NCBI GenBank assembly: GCA_014904845.1
Contig: MU119691.1
Location: 1-27,102 of the forward strand
DNA: 27,102 nucleotides
Source of the DNA: Acephala macrosclerotiorum
Taxonomy: Eukaryota > Ascomycota > Leotiomycetes > Helotiales > Mollisiaceae
Reading direction: 5' to 3'
A model generated the notes under the pieces. That model was not told the origin of the DNA and did not search any database. It worked only from the letters and a program-made list of their open reading frames with translations. Positions 1 to 11,020 of the stretch are shown piece after piece. Each line of letters opens with the position of its first letter. Positions within the stretch are counted from its first letter, which is position 1. The position numbers were made by a program, and so were the translations under genes.

Positions 1-2005
1 GAGTAAGCACTGCAATGGATATAATGTCCCCGCACCTAGCTAGATCTTTAAAATTAGACCATCAAGTCCATCGAATATATCACTCAAATTGACAGATGGA
101 GCCGATACCCTGCAAGCCAGCCTGGTTCATATTCCGTTGGAATCCGCCAGATACACTGCACTATCATATGTTTGGTGAGTTCTTCTATGGAGAGTCCCCA
201 GCCACCTTGGACTGACACATCTCTATAGGGGCGACCAGCGTGAAAATCGGGTTTATATTGAGGTCACATACTACTCAATAGCAGATGACGGCAGTGAAAC
301 GATTGAGGTCTTCAAGACTACCGCTGGTGAGAACCTGGGTTCAGCGCTTCATTGCCTCCGAGGAGAGGAGCCGCTCATTCTGTGGATTGATGCAGTCTGC
401 ATTGATCAGGAAAATGATATCGAGAAGACGTATCAAGTCCAGCTCATGTTTCAAATCTACAAACACTCTGCCGAAACCATCGTGTGGCTTGGCCCGGCTG
501 GTCCACACACCAATATTGCAATGGAAACCATGAAAGACATTGGCAAAGACTTCTCCAAGTTCTATTTTCGGGGCTTTCCCGAGCTTACCAGTCATGCACC
601 GCCCTTCGAGGAAAGTGTCAGCCAAGAAGACGATAAACCAGATCTCCTGTATGTTGCTCTAAAGCGCTTGCTGAACTCTGAGGACCCAACCGACGATATC
701 GGCCAACCGTTGAACGATTTTTTTGCTAGTATGAGCAGCCACGTCGCCAATGCCGGCCGAGAAGAGACTTCAAACGTTTTAGTTGGACTAAAAGATATTT
801 GGAACAGAGATTGGTGGCGCAGGATCTGGGTCATCCAAGAATATATTGCTGCCCTACGGATAAGGTTATTCTGCGGCAGTGCTCATGTCGCCTCAGAGGA
901 TATGTGGCTCACCTCGAACTTGTATAGAGTGTACACTGACCACTATCTGAACCACTCTTTAGACGTAAAGGACGAGAAATGCCTTCCCGTGTTTACGGTC
1001 TACGACCCACCGAAGATCATTGAATTCCGGCATGACCGCAAGGCACAACTGTCTGGACGTCCACTATGGTCTATTCTAAAAAGAGTCCATGGGCTGGTAC
1101 AGATTCTGCGCCCCAGCGACCGAAGGGACAACGTATACTCTCTCTTAGGACTTGCAGCGGACACACTTGGTGTGATCCCAGACTACACCAAAAGCCTCGA
1201 AGATGTTTTCATTGAGACAGCTAAGGCCATTTTAGCAGGAGTAAAAGGCACTCGCGTTCTCGTGTGCTGTAATCTCCAAACGTCCTCATTAAATTTACCA
1301 TCCTTCGCTATTGACTGGAGCGTTGACCAAGACAGTCCCCTTTACTCTCTCGAACATCTTGGCATTCGTCACCTTTGGTCAACGACCTCAAACGGACCAG
1401 TATTAAAAGACCTGAAGATGCATCTCACAGGAGTGCGAGTGAGTAGAGTGTCTGGAATTACAGTCTCGCTTGGCGACACCGAGCTGCGAGTTTGTAAAGA
1501 AAACGTTAAAAACTTGAAGGCCATGCTATGGCAGCAGTGGATTAAGGTTACTTATGATTTCCTCCGCGCTCTACCTCATAAAATCGCGCCTCCAGACCCG
1601 TTTGCCGTCGTTGAGGAAATGGCTTTCACCTTTTCTCATAGCATGGGCGTCACCAATCGCACAGAGCTAAAGAAAGCCGTCACGACTGCAATTGAAGGTG
1701 ATTTTGAAAGTGCTATTCAGTCATGGTCGCACCCAGTCTGGTTGTCTCGTATTGACGTATTCTACCGCTATCGCTCGCCTGAAGCGAGGCTTTTTGTAAC
1801 CGATAATGGCTTCGTTGGCCATATCTCCTCACGAGTGCAGCTGAGAGATCTTTTGGTAGCCTTCTATGGCTGCAATGTGCCGTTTGTTATACGAGAAATG
1901 GAAAATAGAGTCAATAAGCTAGTTGGACCATGCGTAGTGCCTCGGCTGCTGCGCAAAGAGTTTTTAAAGTCAAAACCAAGCGAGGAAAAGTTTATTCTTG
2001 TATAA
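1..2005 (+). CDS. HET-domain (heterokaryon incompatibility) protein, 5' partial
   Basis: The three conserved HET blocks are readable. ALSYVWG spans an intron, then come WIDAVCIDQEN (about 383-415), IYKHSAETIVWLGP (about 455-500) and RDWWRRIWVIQEY (about 808-843). A DRRDNVYSLLGL segment and the usual C-terminal region ending LVGPCVV follow. The family mediates non-self recognition and regulated cell death after hyphal fusion. The intron at 175-228 (54 bp, GTGAGT...TATAG) is needed to join TG|G of the Trp codon and keeps the frame. Upstream in this frame there is no ATG before the stop at 41-43. GTAAGC at 3-8 is a good donor and TTAG at 54-57 a matching acceptor, so bases 1-2 are probably the end of an earlier exon and the start codon lies outside the window. 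The ATG at 446 is internal to the HET domain and is not the start. The frame from 229 to the stop at 2003-2005 is uninterrupted although AT-rich DNA begins about 25 bp later. The trigger or partner locus cannot be told from sequence. Confidence 0.9.
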
Positions 2006-2339
2006 ATAATAGTATAAAGTGGGGATTATAATACTTTTTATTGGGAAATGAAATAATTATTATATTACGCAAATATATTATAAATAAATAAAATTTTATT
2101 TTCGATTTTTATTTTATTTAATATTAAATTTTTTTTATAATTTATAATTATAAATATAATATAATTAAAATTATTATATTTAATTAAAAAATATAAAAAA
2201 AATATAAAAAAAATAAAATTATAAAATTTTTAAATTCGTTTTTATTCTAAATATTAAAATATTATTTTTTAAAATTATATATTAAATAAATTATAATTAT
2301 TAATTAATTTTTAATTTTTATATATTTATTAAATTTATA

Positions 2340-3320
2340 ATTTATATATATTTTTTATTTTAATTTAAATATAAAATTAATATTATTTATATAATACGAA
2401 TTATTTTAATTATAAACGATTTTATTTAAATTTAATCGAAATATTTAAATATAATAATTTAATTAATTTATTAAAAAAATTTTATTATTATATAATTTCG
2501 AAATAATACGTAATCGTTTTAATAAAAAATATTAAAATTTTACGATTATAATTTATTAATTAATTCAAATAATATAAAATTCGTAAATAAATTAAAATTC
2601 GATTAAATATTTTTAAATTTTAAATTTTAAATAATTTTATTAATTTATTATTATATATATTAATAAAATATAATTATATTTAATTAAAATTTTATTTTAT
2701 GATTATATAATTTTCGAAATTTTTTTTTTAAAATTATATATTAAATAAATTAATTTAGATTAATAAAATCGATTATAATAATTAAATATAAAAACGAGAA
2801 TTTTAAAAAATATTTTTTTAATATAAAATTTTATTAAAAATATATTTATATTTAAAACGTTAAAATAATAATATATAAAAATTTATTTTAATTTTATAAT
2901 TATATAATTTTAAAAAAAATTATATATTAAATAAAAAAATTTAAATTAATTAAATCGATTATAATAATTAAATATAAAAATAAAAATTTTAAAAAAAAAA
3001 TTTAATATAAAATTTTATAATAAATATATTTTTATTTAAAATACTAAAAAAATTTATTAATTTATCGATTTTTATTATTCAATAAAATTTAAAATTTTAT
3101 TTTAATAATTATTTTAATTTTTAATTTAAAATAAAAATAAATTAAATAAATTATTAAAATCGAAAATTTTTTAATTTTTCGTAAAAACGTTTTTACGATA
3201 TTTATAAAATAAAATATATATCGAATAAAAAAAAAAAACTCGTTTATTAATTAATTCGTTTACGAGTCGACGAACGAATTTTTTCTTTCGAAACGAGAAA
3301 AATATTTTATTTATATATAA
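2340..3320 (+). repeat. Local repeat family, copy A
   Basis: This stretch aligns by eye with 21349-22461 in the same orientation, including the 3' end: the segment with TCGACGAACGAATT and TTCGAAACGAGAAAAATA at about 3268-3310 recurs at about 22412-22450. The two copies diverge just after ATTTATAT (about 3320 and 22461), which marks a shared 3' boundary. Inside there are two successive units starting AATCGATTATAATAATT (about 2767 and 2953), a period of about 185 bp that is also seen in copy C. There is no coding potential. The repeat type (terminal part of a transposon, or a satellite) is unknown. Confidence 0.7.
3239..3297. repeat. Conserved nested hairpin at the 3' end of repeat copy A
   Basis: Inner arms are AATTCGTT (3253-3260) and AACGAATT (3273-3280) around a 12-nt spacer. 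Outer arms are CTCGTTT (3239-3245) and AAACGAG (3291-3297). The inner arms are identical in copy C (22398-22405 and 22418-22425). Confidence 0.6.
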
Positions 3321-3399
3321 TTAATATAAATAATAATTTATAATTATTAATTTTAAATATTATAAATATTAAATATATAAAAATTAAAAAAGTGTATTA

Positions 3400-3987
3400 A
3401 AATATTTAAAGCTTTCTAGTAAAAGAAAATTAAAATAGTAGTTTGGAATGCTTTAAATCACGTGAATTGGCGTGGAACACTTGGTGTTTTAAGTGTCTAT
3501 GATTAAAAGACTTTTTCTAGATCTCTGGTAAAATCAAGGACTTTCTGCACTCTTTTGCCCTCTAAAAGTGATCATTTGACAGCTTTCCCTGGCAGCCCTA
3601 CTCTCCCTGACAGCTATCTCCCTCCTAGCCTTCAAGTATATACCCACGGATAGCACTACTACTACCGCATTCCCTCGCAGTACTCCCGCAGTGCCCTGCG
3701 CATAGCGTCCCTTAAAATAAAATTAACGCTAAAATAAGGAATAGCGCTAAAAATAAGGAATAATATTAGAAATAAGGTTTAAAAATAAGGTTTAGATCAA
3801 GTTATGTCCTTAAGCTACCAAGGGGCCGATGTATTGGGAACGCCCCCATCCCAAGATGGAAGTAAACCGCCCCTGTTCAATATTGACCTCACCCTCCCGC
3901 CTGCGCCCACTTTATTTATATGCCAAGCCGTCCCTCCAGCCATGCTCCAAGTAGCTTTGTAGCTTTTCCATCGCTCGATTTTCCGCC
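3400..3987. other. Intergenic region upstream of the six-cysteine gene
   Basis: Normal-composition, non-coding sequence. It contains the AAATAAGG cluster at 3732-3790 and a TATA-like TTTATTTATA at about 3911-3920, about 70 bp before the ATG at 3988. No open frame here resembles a known protein. Confidence 0.5.
3732..3790 (+). repeat. Cluster of four AAATAAGG motifs
   Basis: Exact AAATAAGG copies lie at 3732-3739, 3751-3758, 3770-3777 and 3783-3790, spaced 19, 19 and 13 bp. The first two sit in a longer similar unit (TAAAATAAGGAATA and TAAAAATAAGGAATA). It lies about 200 bp upstream of the start codon at 3988. It could be a binding-site cluster, a degenerate minisatellite, or subterminal repeats of a lost DNA transposon. 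Confidence 0.55.
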
Positions 3988-4716
3988 ATGATCGCGTTCT
4001 TCGTCGCGTTGGCACTCCTCTCCGCGCCTCAGCTAGTAGGTAGCACCGGCATCTTCCTCTCGCTTTTCACTGATGAGCATTGTTCAACGCCCAGCACCAC
4101 CAATCCAAACGTCACTCTCGGGATCAACGTCTGCGCAGTCACTACGGGACTGGAATCATTCATCTACATACCAGTTGCCTGCACCACCGGCTTTGCCAAG
4201 GCGTGGGTGTTCACCGACGTCGGGTGCGCAAAACCGGTGGACCCTGATTATTATTACGTCGGCGGGACCGGCAATGACTACTGCTATGCCGCATATATCC
4301 CCGGAGTTTTTCCCGCGCTGATGCTGACCTGCGATGCCGACGCGGATGAGGTGACCCCGAGCCGGCCAACGTCGACGACGACAATTGCAGTCGGCCCTGT
4401 AGTTAATGCGGCTACATCGACGACGGGTAACGTTGGGCAAGGAACCTTCACTACATCTTTGCAAGGCGTTCGGTCTAGTACAGGTACCTTGCCTACCGAT
4501 CCGTCTATTGATCCGTTACTCATGACAGGAATAGGAACAACCGAAGGCTTATTAGGTTCTTCCTCGACCAGCACTAGCTCTTTAAATACGTCAGGCAGTG
4601 GTGATTCGCTGAGTAGACCATCAGAAATCGCTACTATAGCTGGTACTATAGCTGGCGTCCTCTCCCTGATAGTTGCCATTCTGGCCTGGCGGAACTGTTG
4701 CAGGGGAAGGCATTAG
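3988..4716 (+). CDS. Secreted or membrane-anchored six-cysteine protein of unknown function
   Basis: A 242-residue single-exon frame. Residues 1-19 form a signal peptide (MIAFFVALALLSAPQLVGS). The ectodomain (about 20-116) has six evenly spread cysteines (32, 49, 65, 80, 99, 115), consistent with three disulfides, and an N-V-T glycosylation sequon at 41. Residues about 118-212 are a Ser/Thr/Gly-rich stalk of the kind usually O-glycosylated. A hydrophobic helix (about 214-234) is followed by a short basic, cysteine-containing tail, RNCCRGRH. The start is supported by the GCCATGA context and by a signal peptide beginning at this Met. The architecture fits a cell-surface protein, but I do not recognise a named family and assign no function. 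A second stalk plus membrane helix lies just downstream in another frame (4742-4951), so the 3' end of the gene model is uncertain. Confidence 0.7.
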   Translation: MIAFFVALALLSAPQLVGSTGIFLSLFTDEHCSTPSTTNPNVTLGINVCAVTTGLESFIYIPVACTTGFAKAWVFTDVGCAKPVDPDYYYVGGTGNDYCYAAYIPGVFPALMLTCDADADEVTPSRPTSTTTIAVGPVVNAATSTTGNVGQGTFTTSLQGVRSSTGTLPTDPSIDPLLMTGIGTTEGLLGSSSTSTSSLNTSGSGDSLSRPSEIATIAGTIAGVLSLIVAILAWRNCCRGRH

Positions 4717-4741
4717 GGGGAAGGGGGGGTTACAAATATAA

Positions 4742-4951
4742 GGGTCGACAGCAACGGGGACGTCTTCCGCCGGCAGCACAACGGGCAGCACTGGCACTGG
4801 CACTGGCACCTCAACTTCGAATTCGAATGCCACTGGGTGGAACAGCCTCGATTATAGTACGCGCGTTGGAATCATCGTTGCAATAGCTGTGGGTGTTCCG
4901 CCGATATTCGTCGGGTTGTATGCCCTCAAGAGGTCGGGGAGGTTTGGATAG
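4742..4951 (+). CDS. Alternative or relic C-terminal tail: Ser/Thr/Gly stalk plus transmembrane helix
   Basis: The frame is open for 69 codons from 4742 (a TAA lies immediately before, at 4739-4741) to TAG at 4949-4951. It reads as a Gly/Ser/Thr-rich stalk with TGTGTGT, then NATGWNSLDYSTR, a hydrophobic helix GIIVAIAVGVPPIFVGLYAL and a basic end KRSGRFG. This repeats the stalk-helix-basic-tail plan of the upstream gene without obvious sequence identity to its tail. There is no start codon, so it must be a 3' exon or a gene remnant. A phase-1 acceptor (ATATAAG, ending 4742) can join in frame to GT donors inside Gly codons of the upstream gene at 4427, 4484 or 4643. The 4643 join gives a 100-bp intron that would replace the first membrane helix. 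No strong branch point is visible and the donors are mediocre. Confidence 0.45.
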   Translation, partial: GSTATGTSSAGSTTGSTGTGTGTSTSNSNATGWNSLDYSTRVGIIVAIAVGVPPIFVGLYALKRSGRFG

Positions 4952-6001
4952 ACCAAGCAAGTGGTGGGGCTTGGCATAGCTATGCTAATGGGTATTCTGG
5001 GACGATCCAGTCACTCGATTATCTGCTGGACACACCTTGGGAGGGAATCTATTTCTACTCTCCTCAGACAACTGTACAATACATCCGTAGGTGGGCACTT
5101 AGGAGTTCCATGAGAAATATATATATTTTCCTCCACAGTTGTACAAACGCAGTTCAAACATCGGATCCGAAAAAACAAATAGCCGATGCTCTTTTCGATC
5201 CGAAACTCGAGGGGAACTCTGGCGGAACTTCTTGGGTTGAGGTGTGGGAGGATATGCAAGATGGCGGTGGTTACGGACATAGGCGGCCGATGCTGAATAC
5301 CAAGATCATGATTTGGGCTCGCTCGTCAGCTATTGCCCAAGAATCAACCCGAGGAAGAAGAGCAGCTTGTAGGTCTTGGCACTTCGTGCGAGGTTCTCGG
5401 GAGGGGGTTTTGAGATCTGGAGAACAGGACATGTGGGCATGCAAAGGGAAATCTAATGTCAGCTGGAGTTGGGCCCAGTGAAGATGACTTTGTTCTATCT
5501 AGACTTTGGCCAAAAGCAAACAGGACTCATACCAACAACACTTTGAAAGACTGCAAGCCTCGGCTTCAGGTTTCATGAGCTTGCCAACGTTTTGACCATC
5601 AGTTCATAATTTCTCCCAGATATCATTCCATCCACGTGGCCGTCGTAAATTATATGATTTCCACGTTCCCAATCAGGTCCGGATCCCTCGGGAAGCGTTG
5701 CCCTGAGCTTCAACACAAGGATTGTACGGGCCCAAGCGGGTGATTGTGGCTTGCTTGCCCCCTGAATTGGGACGGGAACACCCCAACACAAGGCGCCTTC
5801 ACATGGTGTCTGACAGGGCTGAAGGCCTAAACTTAGACAGCATAGCGAATGAAACCTCAACGTCCTGGCGCCGCCACAGCGAACGTTGGTAAGGTAATTT
5901 GCTTCCCGCTCGCATGGACCTCGAAACTTTCCAGGTAAGATCTCACAAGCCGCTCCGTCGGTACGACTTGCTTTTCTAGCAGGAGAAGAAGCTCGCTTGC
6001 T
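4952..6001. other. Intergenic stretch with no convincing gene
   Basis: Normal base composition. Open frames at 5110-5481 (+), 5011-5280 (-) and 5573-5860 (-) overlap or compete and show no recognisable domain, signal peptide or splice support. Composition shifts abruptly to AT-rich at about 6002. Confidence 0.4.
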
Positions 6002-7178
6002 AATTTTTTTTTTAATAATATATTTGAATTATTTATATTTTTTTACGTTTTAATAATTTTTAATTATAAATATAATAAATAATTTTATTATTTAATTAAT
6101 TTAAATATTAATATTTTTTAAAATAATTTTTATTTTATTTTATAAATTTTATTAAAACGTTTTTATAAAATAATATATTTATAAAATTAAAAAAATATAA
6201 AATTAAAAAAATGAAATAATAAAAAATAAAATAATAATTTTTAATTTTTAATTTTTATTACGTATATATAATAATATTATAATAATAATAAAAAGTTTAA
6301 TTTAATTAAAAAATATTACTACGAATTATATAATTCGTAATACGTAATTAAATTAATATTTAAAGTATTAATATATAAGAAAATAAAATTTCTCGTAATA
6401 ATTTTTTTAAATATAATTAAATTAATTAAAAATTATTATTAAAAATATTATATTTTATTAAATTAATTTTTATTTTAAATTTATTTAAAAAATTTAAAAA
6501 ATTTATATTAATTTGATCAAATAATAATTTAAATAATCGATTAAATATTTTTTTTTAAAAAAAAAAATTAAATTATTTAATATATAATTTTAAAAAAAAA
6601 ATTTAAATTTTTTTTAAAAATTATACAATTATAAAAATATATTTATTATAAAATTTTTATTTTATATTTAATTATTATAATCAATTTAATTAATTATAAA
6701 AAATTATTTATTAAAAATTATATAATTATAAAATTTGATTTTAATATTTTATTATTTTAATATTTTAAATAAAATTTTATATTAAATTATTATAATTATA
6801 TTTATTAAAAAAAAACTTTTTAAAACTTTTTTTAAATATTATATAATTATAAAATTAATAAAAATAAAATTTTAATATATTAATATTTTAATATTTAAAA
6901 TAAAAACGTATTTAATATTTTTTAATATATTTTATTAAAAAAGCGATTATCGATTATAATATTTAAAATTTAATAATATTTAATTAAATTTTAATTTATT
7001 TATAAAATTTATAAAATTTAAATTAATTAATAAATTGTAATTATAAACGTAATATAATTAAAATTTTAATATTTATTACGTATTACGTATTTTTTTAATA
7101 AATTAATTAAATTTAATATTTTTCGTTTATAATTAAAATAATTCGTATTACGTAAATAATACGTAATTTAATATTAAT
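6002..7178. repeat. AT-rich RIP-degraded block with inverted repeat copy B
   Basis: Stops fill every frame and C is nearly confined to CpG. The reverse complement of about 6430-7165 aligns with copies A and C. For example, the complement of 7100-7165 contains TACGAATTATTTTAATTATA, which also occurs at about 2395 and 19727, and the complement of about 6790-6960 aligns with 21680-21830. The CGAACGAATT hairpin end was not found, so this copy is truncated. The left part, 6002-6430, is unassigned. Confidence 0.65.
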
Positions 7179-7433
7179 TGTAAGTACAATATTAGTTTAG
7201 TAGTCACGTGCGATACTAGGCCAGATCGGGACTAGCGCCGCTTGCGCTAGAATTGAGATTATATTTTTCAATTTTTGCGCGTTTACTAGATTTAGAATTT
7301 ACAATCAATCAACGAATTATTTAATTTATTTATTTATTTCGTTTTTAGTTTATTACTAATAATAAGTATTTTTAGTAATACTAATATTAATTAATAGTTG
7401 TTCAATTAATTACGAAATAATTAGATTTTTATT
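7179..7433 (+). repeat. 5' LTR of the Copia element
   Basis: It begins TGTAAGTACAATATTAG and matches 13254-13508 over 255 bp with five substitutions and no indel. It contains a GC-richer core with CACGTG (about 7205-7210) and a hairpin CTAGCGC/GCGCTAG (7232-7238 and 7244-7250, 5-nt loop). The 3' edge is placed where the copies diverge, a few bases uncertain. Confidence 0.93.
7232..7250. repeat. LTR hairpin (5' LTR)
   Basis: Perfect 7-bp arms CTAGCGC and GCGCTAG around CGCTT. It is identical in the 3' LTR at 13307-13325. GC-rich hairpins in LTRs are often part of RNA processing or 3'-end signals; that role is inferred here. Confidence 0.75.
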
Positions 7434-10231
7434 TAAAAGAAATTGATTTATAAAAAAAAAAATTTTTTTAAATAGTTTACTTTTTGTAAAAAAGTATTTA
7501 AAATAATCAATATATTTTCGAAAAAATGAAAATCTATAAGAATTTTTTTATAGAAACGCATTGAAAATATCGAGATTATTAAAAACTTAAAAAGAATAAT
7601 ACGAAAGCAATTTCAAGTTTGTATTTACTTTTCAAATTTGCGTTTATTACGCAAAATAATAACGTTTACGAAAAACGAATAAAAAAATACGAAAACGATT
7701 TCAAATTTGTATTAATTTATTCGAATTTACATTAAAAATAAACTCTCAAAAAAAACTTTGCGTTTTTACTCGTTATTTGATTAAAAGCGTATAAATATTA
7801 ATAATAATATTTATTTGAATTCGAATTAAAACTTTTAATTTTTTTATTATTTATTATATAATTATTTTTTAAGATAACGAATTTACTTAAAATCAAATTT
7901 TTTTATAATAAAAACAAATAAAAAAAAGATTTCGATTTTACGAACAATAAAAATTTCAATAAAACAATATTAAATAAATATATTTTTTATTACTTTAAAA
8001 TATATAAAAAAAAAAAAAATTTTTAATTGCAATTTATAAAAATACTTTTAAAAAAACTTTAAAAATTGCTTATAAAAAATTTTACGTTTAATACACAAAA
8101 ATTTTATACGTCGTTTATAAAACTTTTTATATATTTACAAAATTTAAATATCGAAAAATAAAAAGTTTATTATTAATAATTTAAAAAAAAGTTTTTTAAT
8201 AAAAAAAGTTTTATAAATAAATACAAATAAAAATCGTCGATCAATTAAAAAATAAAAAAATTTTTTCTCGATAAAATCGATCAATTCAATTAATAAATCA
8301 AAGTATTTCAATATTAGTATTCAATAATCAAAATATAATTATTTTTACGATTTCAATTATTAATACGAATTTCTTTATTACGAATACGATTATTTCTACG
8401 AATACTTTTTATATTTTTTTTATTACAATTTTCTTTACAAATACGAATTTATTTAATATAATACAAAATATTTAATATATTTATTAATAATTTTTTTAAT
8501 AGTAATCGAATCAATATAATAATCTACAAAGTATTTCTATTAAATTACTTATAAATTTAATAAAAATTTATATTGATAATAAGAAGTATAATAAAAAATT
8601 ATATAATATTTTTAATTGTAAATTGTCGATTTTTTATAATTATTGTAATAAAATCGAATTATTTTAAAATTAATATAATAAAGTATTTTTTATTAGTTTT
8701 ATAGAACGTATAAACGCGTTTTATTTCGATAGATTTCTAAAAAAAAAATTCGATTTTATTATATTAATAATAATAATAAAAATTTATTTCGAGATTAAAA
8801 AAAATTACTAATTATATATATTTTTATAGAAAAAAAATCTTTTAATAAAAATTATTACGATTAATTTAATAAAAATTAAATTGAAATATTTATAAATATT
8901 TTTCAATTAATTTCAAAAAATTAAATTAAATTTATTATTAGAATATTAAACGAAATATAGTTTGTAAAATTAAATTATTAGTATTTATTGAAATATTAAA
9001 AAATACAATTTTATTTTTTATAAATCTATTAATATTTTTGAAAACGTTTATATTAAATTGCGATTAATAATAAATATTACGACGCAATCACGTAAAATAT
9101 AATAATATAATTTAAATTTTATTTTTTAAAAAAAAAAAAAAAACGAATTCGATTAAAATTAAATCGATTATATTTATAGAAAACGAAATAAAAAACGCGA
9201 TCGAGTACAAAATCGAAAATATCGAGATCGAAAAAACTTTCAAAATAAATATCGTAAAAATTATATTAAAAAAAATATTATATTTATAGTAAATCGAAAT
9301 ATTGATTAATAAAATATACGATAAAAAAACGATAATAAATATATGTAAAATTTCGATAATAAGTTTAATATATAGTAAATCGAAATATTACAATAATTTA
9401 TTATTAGAACTTTTTTATTAAAATCGAAAAAATAGAAAATTTATTAAAAAATAATTAAATAATAAAAATTGATCAATTATTAATAAATATATAAATAAAA
9501 AACGAAAATAAAAATTATTTTATTAAATTTGAAAAAATTAATAATACGTAAATAATAATCATTTTAAATAATTAGTTTATTGGTTATATTATTATAAGAG
9601 AAAATATATTCAATATTTTATTATTATAATTTGAATTATTTAAATCGAATTAATATTTATTTTTTATTTTCGAAAATCAATATTTTTTAAAATTTTTTTA
9701 AAAAATTATATCAAACAATAAAATCGTCAAAATATCAATTACTAATTAATTGCAATTTATAGTACTACGAAAAGTTAATACTAGCGTTCAATTGAATATA
9801 TTTATAATCGAAATTTATAAAATTCACTTTAATAAAAATATTGTTTTATTGCAAAGAATTATTCGAATCGATATTTTATTAAATATTATTATTTTTTACA
9901 TTGTTTTTATAAATACACTTTTTTTATTTTACATTTAAAATATAAATACTATAAGTATAAAACTCGATAATTTAAAGAATATTTTAATTTAAAAAAACAA
10001 AATAGTTTTTATTATAAGAAAATAAAATTATTTATAAATATTATTATATTAATTAAAAAAGAATCTAATTTAAAATCATTTTATCGATATAAAACTATAT
10101 TAATTATATAAACGTTTTAATTATTTATTAATACGACGTTTTGTAAGAATTTTTTAATGAATTAATTATAATGTAAATATTAAATATATAAATAATTACT
10201 TAGAAAATTCAAATTTATTTTACAAAATGAT
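7434..10231 (+). pseudogene. Presumed gag/protease region of the Copia relic
   Basis: This lies between the 5' LTR and the first readable integrase motif, where gag and protease are expected in Copia elements. No zinc knuckle or protease active site could be read through the degradation, so the assignment rests on position alone. The 62-codon frame at 9750-9938 is a chance opening. Confidence 0.5.
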
Positions 10232-11020
10232 TATAAATTCAATTATTCGATTATTATCGACGTTTTATATTTAAATAAAAAATTAGTTTTACAAATAATA
10301 AATTCGTTTACAATATTTCAAATTATTAAATTTATAAAAAATATATTTGCAAAAATAATATGAAATATATTACGTATATATTAAATCGATATATATTAAA
10401 AATTATCGAATTATATCGTTTACAATATTAAAAAAAACTTTTTATTTACAAAATTTCAATAAAACGTTAAAATAATAGCGATTGAAATCAAGAAAATACT
10501 TGTTAAAACTTATAATAATATAAAAAAAATAGAGAAATACTACATTTTATTAGATTGAGTTTATAAGATTATTTACGACGAATTAATCGAAAAATAAATC
10601 AATAAAAATATAATTTTACAAATAGTAATCAAAGTTATTAACGATTCGATAAAATTAAATAATATTATATTTATATTACTAGTCTTTAGAATATACTTCA
10701 AAATGATTAATAACGACGCGTTATTACTATCAATTATTAAGAGAATTGAAATAATTCGAGTAATTACTAAAAAAATATATCGTTTATATATTTAACGTTA
10801 AATTAACGACGTATTTTCAATAAAAAACGATTCAAATACGAAATTTATATTAGACTTATCAATTCTATTTAAAGTACGCGTTTGATATAAAAAAAACAAA
10901 TAAAAAAAACTATACAAATTACTAGTAATTAATAAAGAAATATATATAATCAATATATTTTACAAATCGATTAATTTTCGTTTAACGATCGTCAAATTTT
11001 ATTACACGAAAAAAAAAGTA
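10232..11020 (+). pseudogene. Copia integrase relic
   Basis: In one frame (10232 on), IIIDVLYLNKKLVLQI carries the first catalytic Asp, the second motif reads VYNIKKNF where the catalytic Asp has become Asn (a G-to-A change), and YNNIKKIEKYY (about 10508-10540) carries the third-site Glu. Further on, INDSIKLNN and LLVFRIYFKM (about 10634-10705) and the region to about 11015 match the C-terminal part of integrases from fungal Copia elements. Several in-frame stops are present, consistent with CAA/CAG-to-TAA/TAG or TGG-to-TGA/TAG changes. Identification is by visual recognition of spaced motifs. Confidence 0.85.

Larger units (their letters stand above)
2030..3400. repeat. AT-rich RIP-degraded block
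   Basis: The composition changes abruptly about 25 bp after the HET stop codon and returns to normal near 3400. All six frames are closed by frequent stops. Cytosines are rare and mostly followed by G, with CpA and TpG almost absent, as expected when RIP converts CpA to TpA on both strands. Most of the block is copy A of a repeat also found at 6430-7165 (inverted) and 19700-22461. No gene is supported. Confidence 0.85.

Noticed and set aside
285..533. 82-codon frame at the 5' end of the HET gene
   Set aside because: It is out of frame with the clear HET motifs covering the same bases.
5573..5860. 95-codon minus-strand frame
   Set aside because: No domain, no splice support and no convincing start context. 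Overlapping space on the other strand is equally open. Not supportable as a gene.
9750..9938. 62-codon open frame on the plus strand within the Copia element
   Set aside because: Its composition is pure RIP-biased Ile/Phe/Asn/Leu and no pol or gag motif is visible. It is a chance opening.
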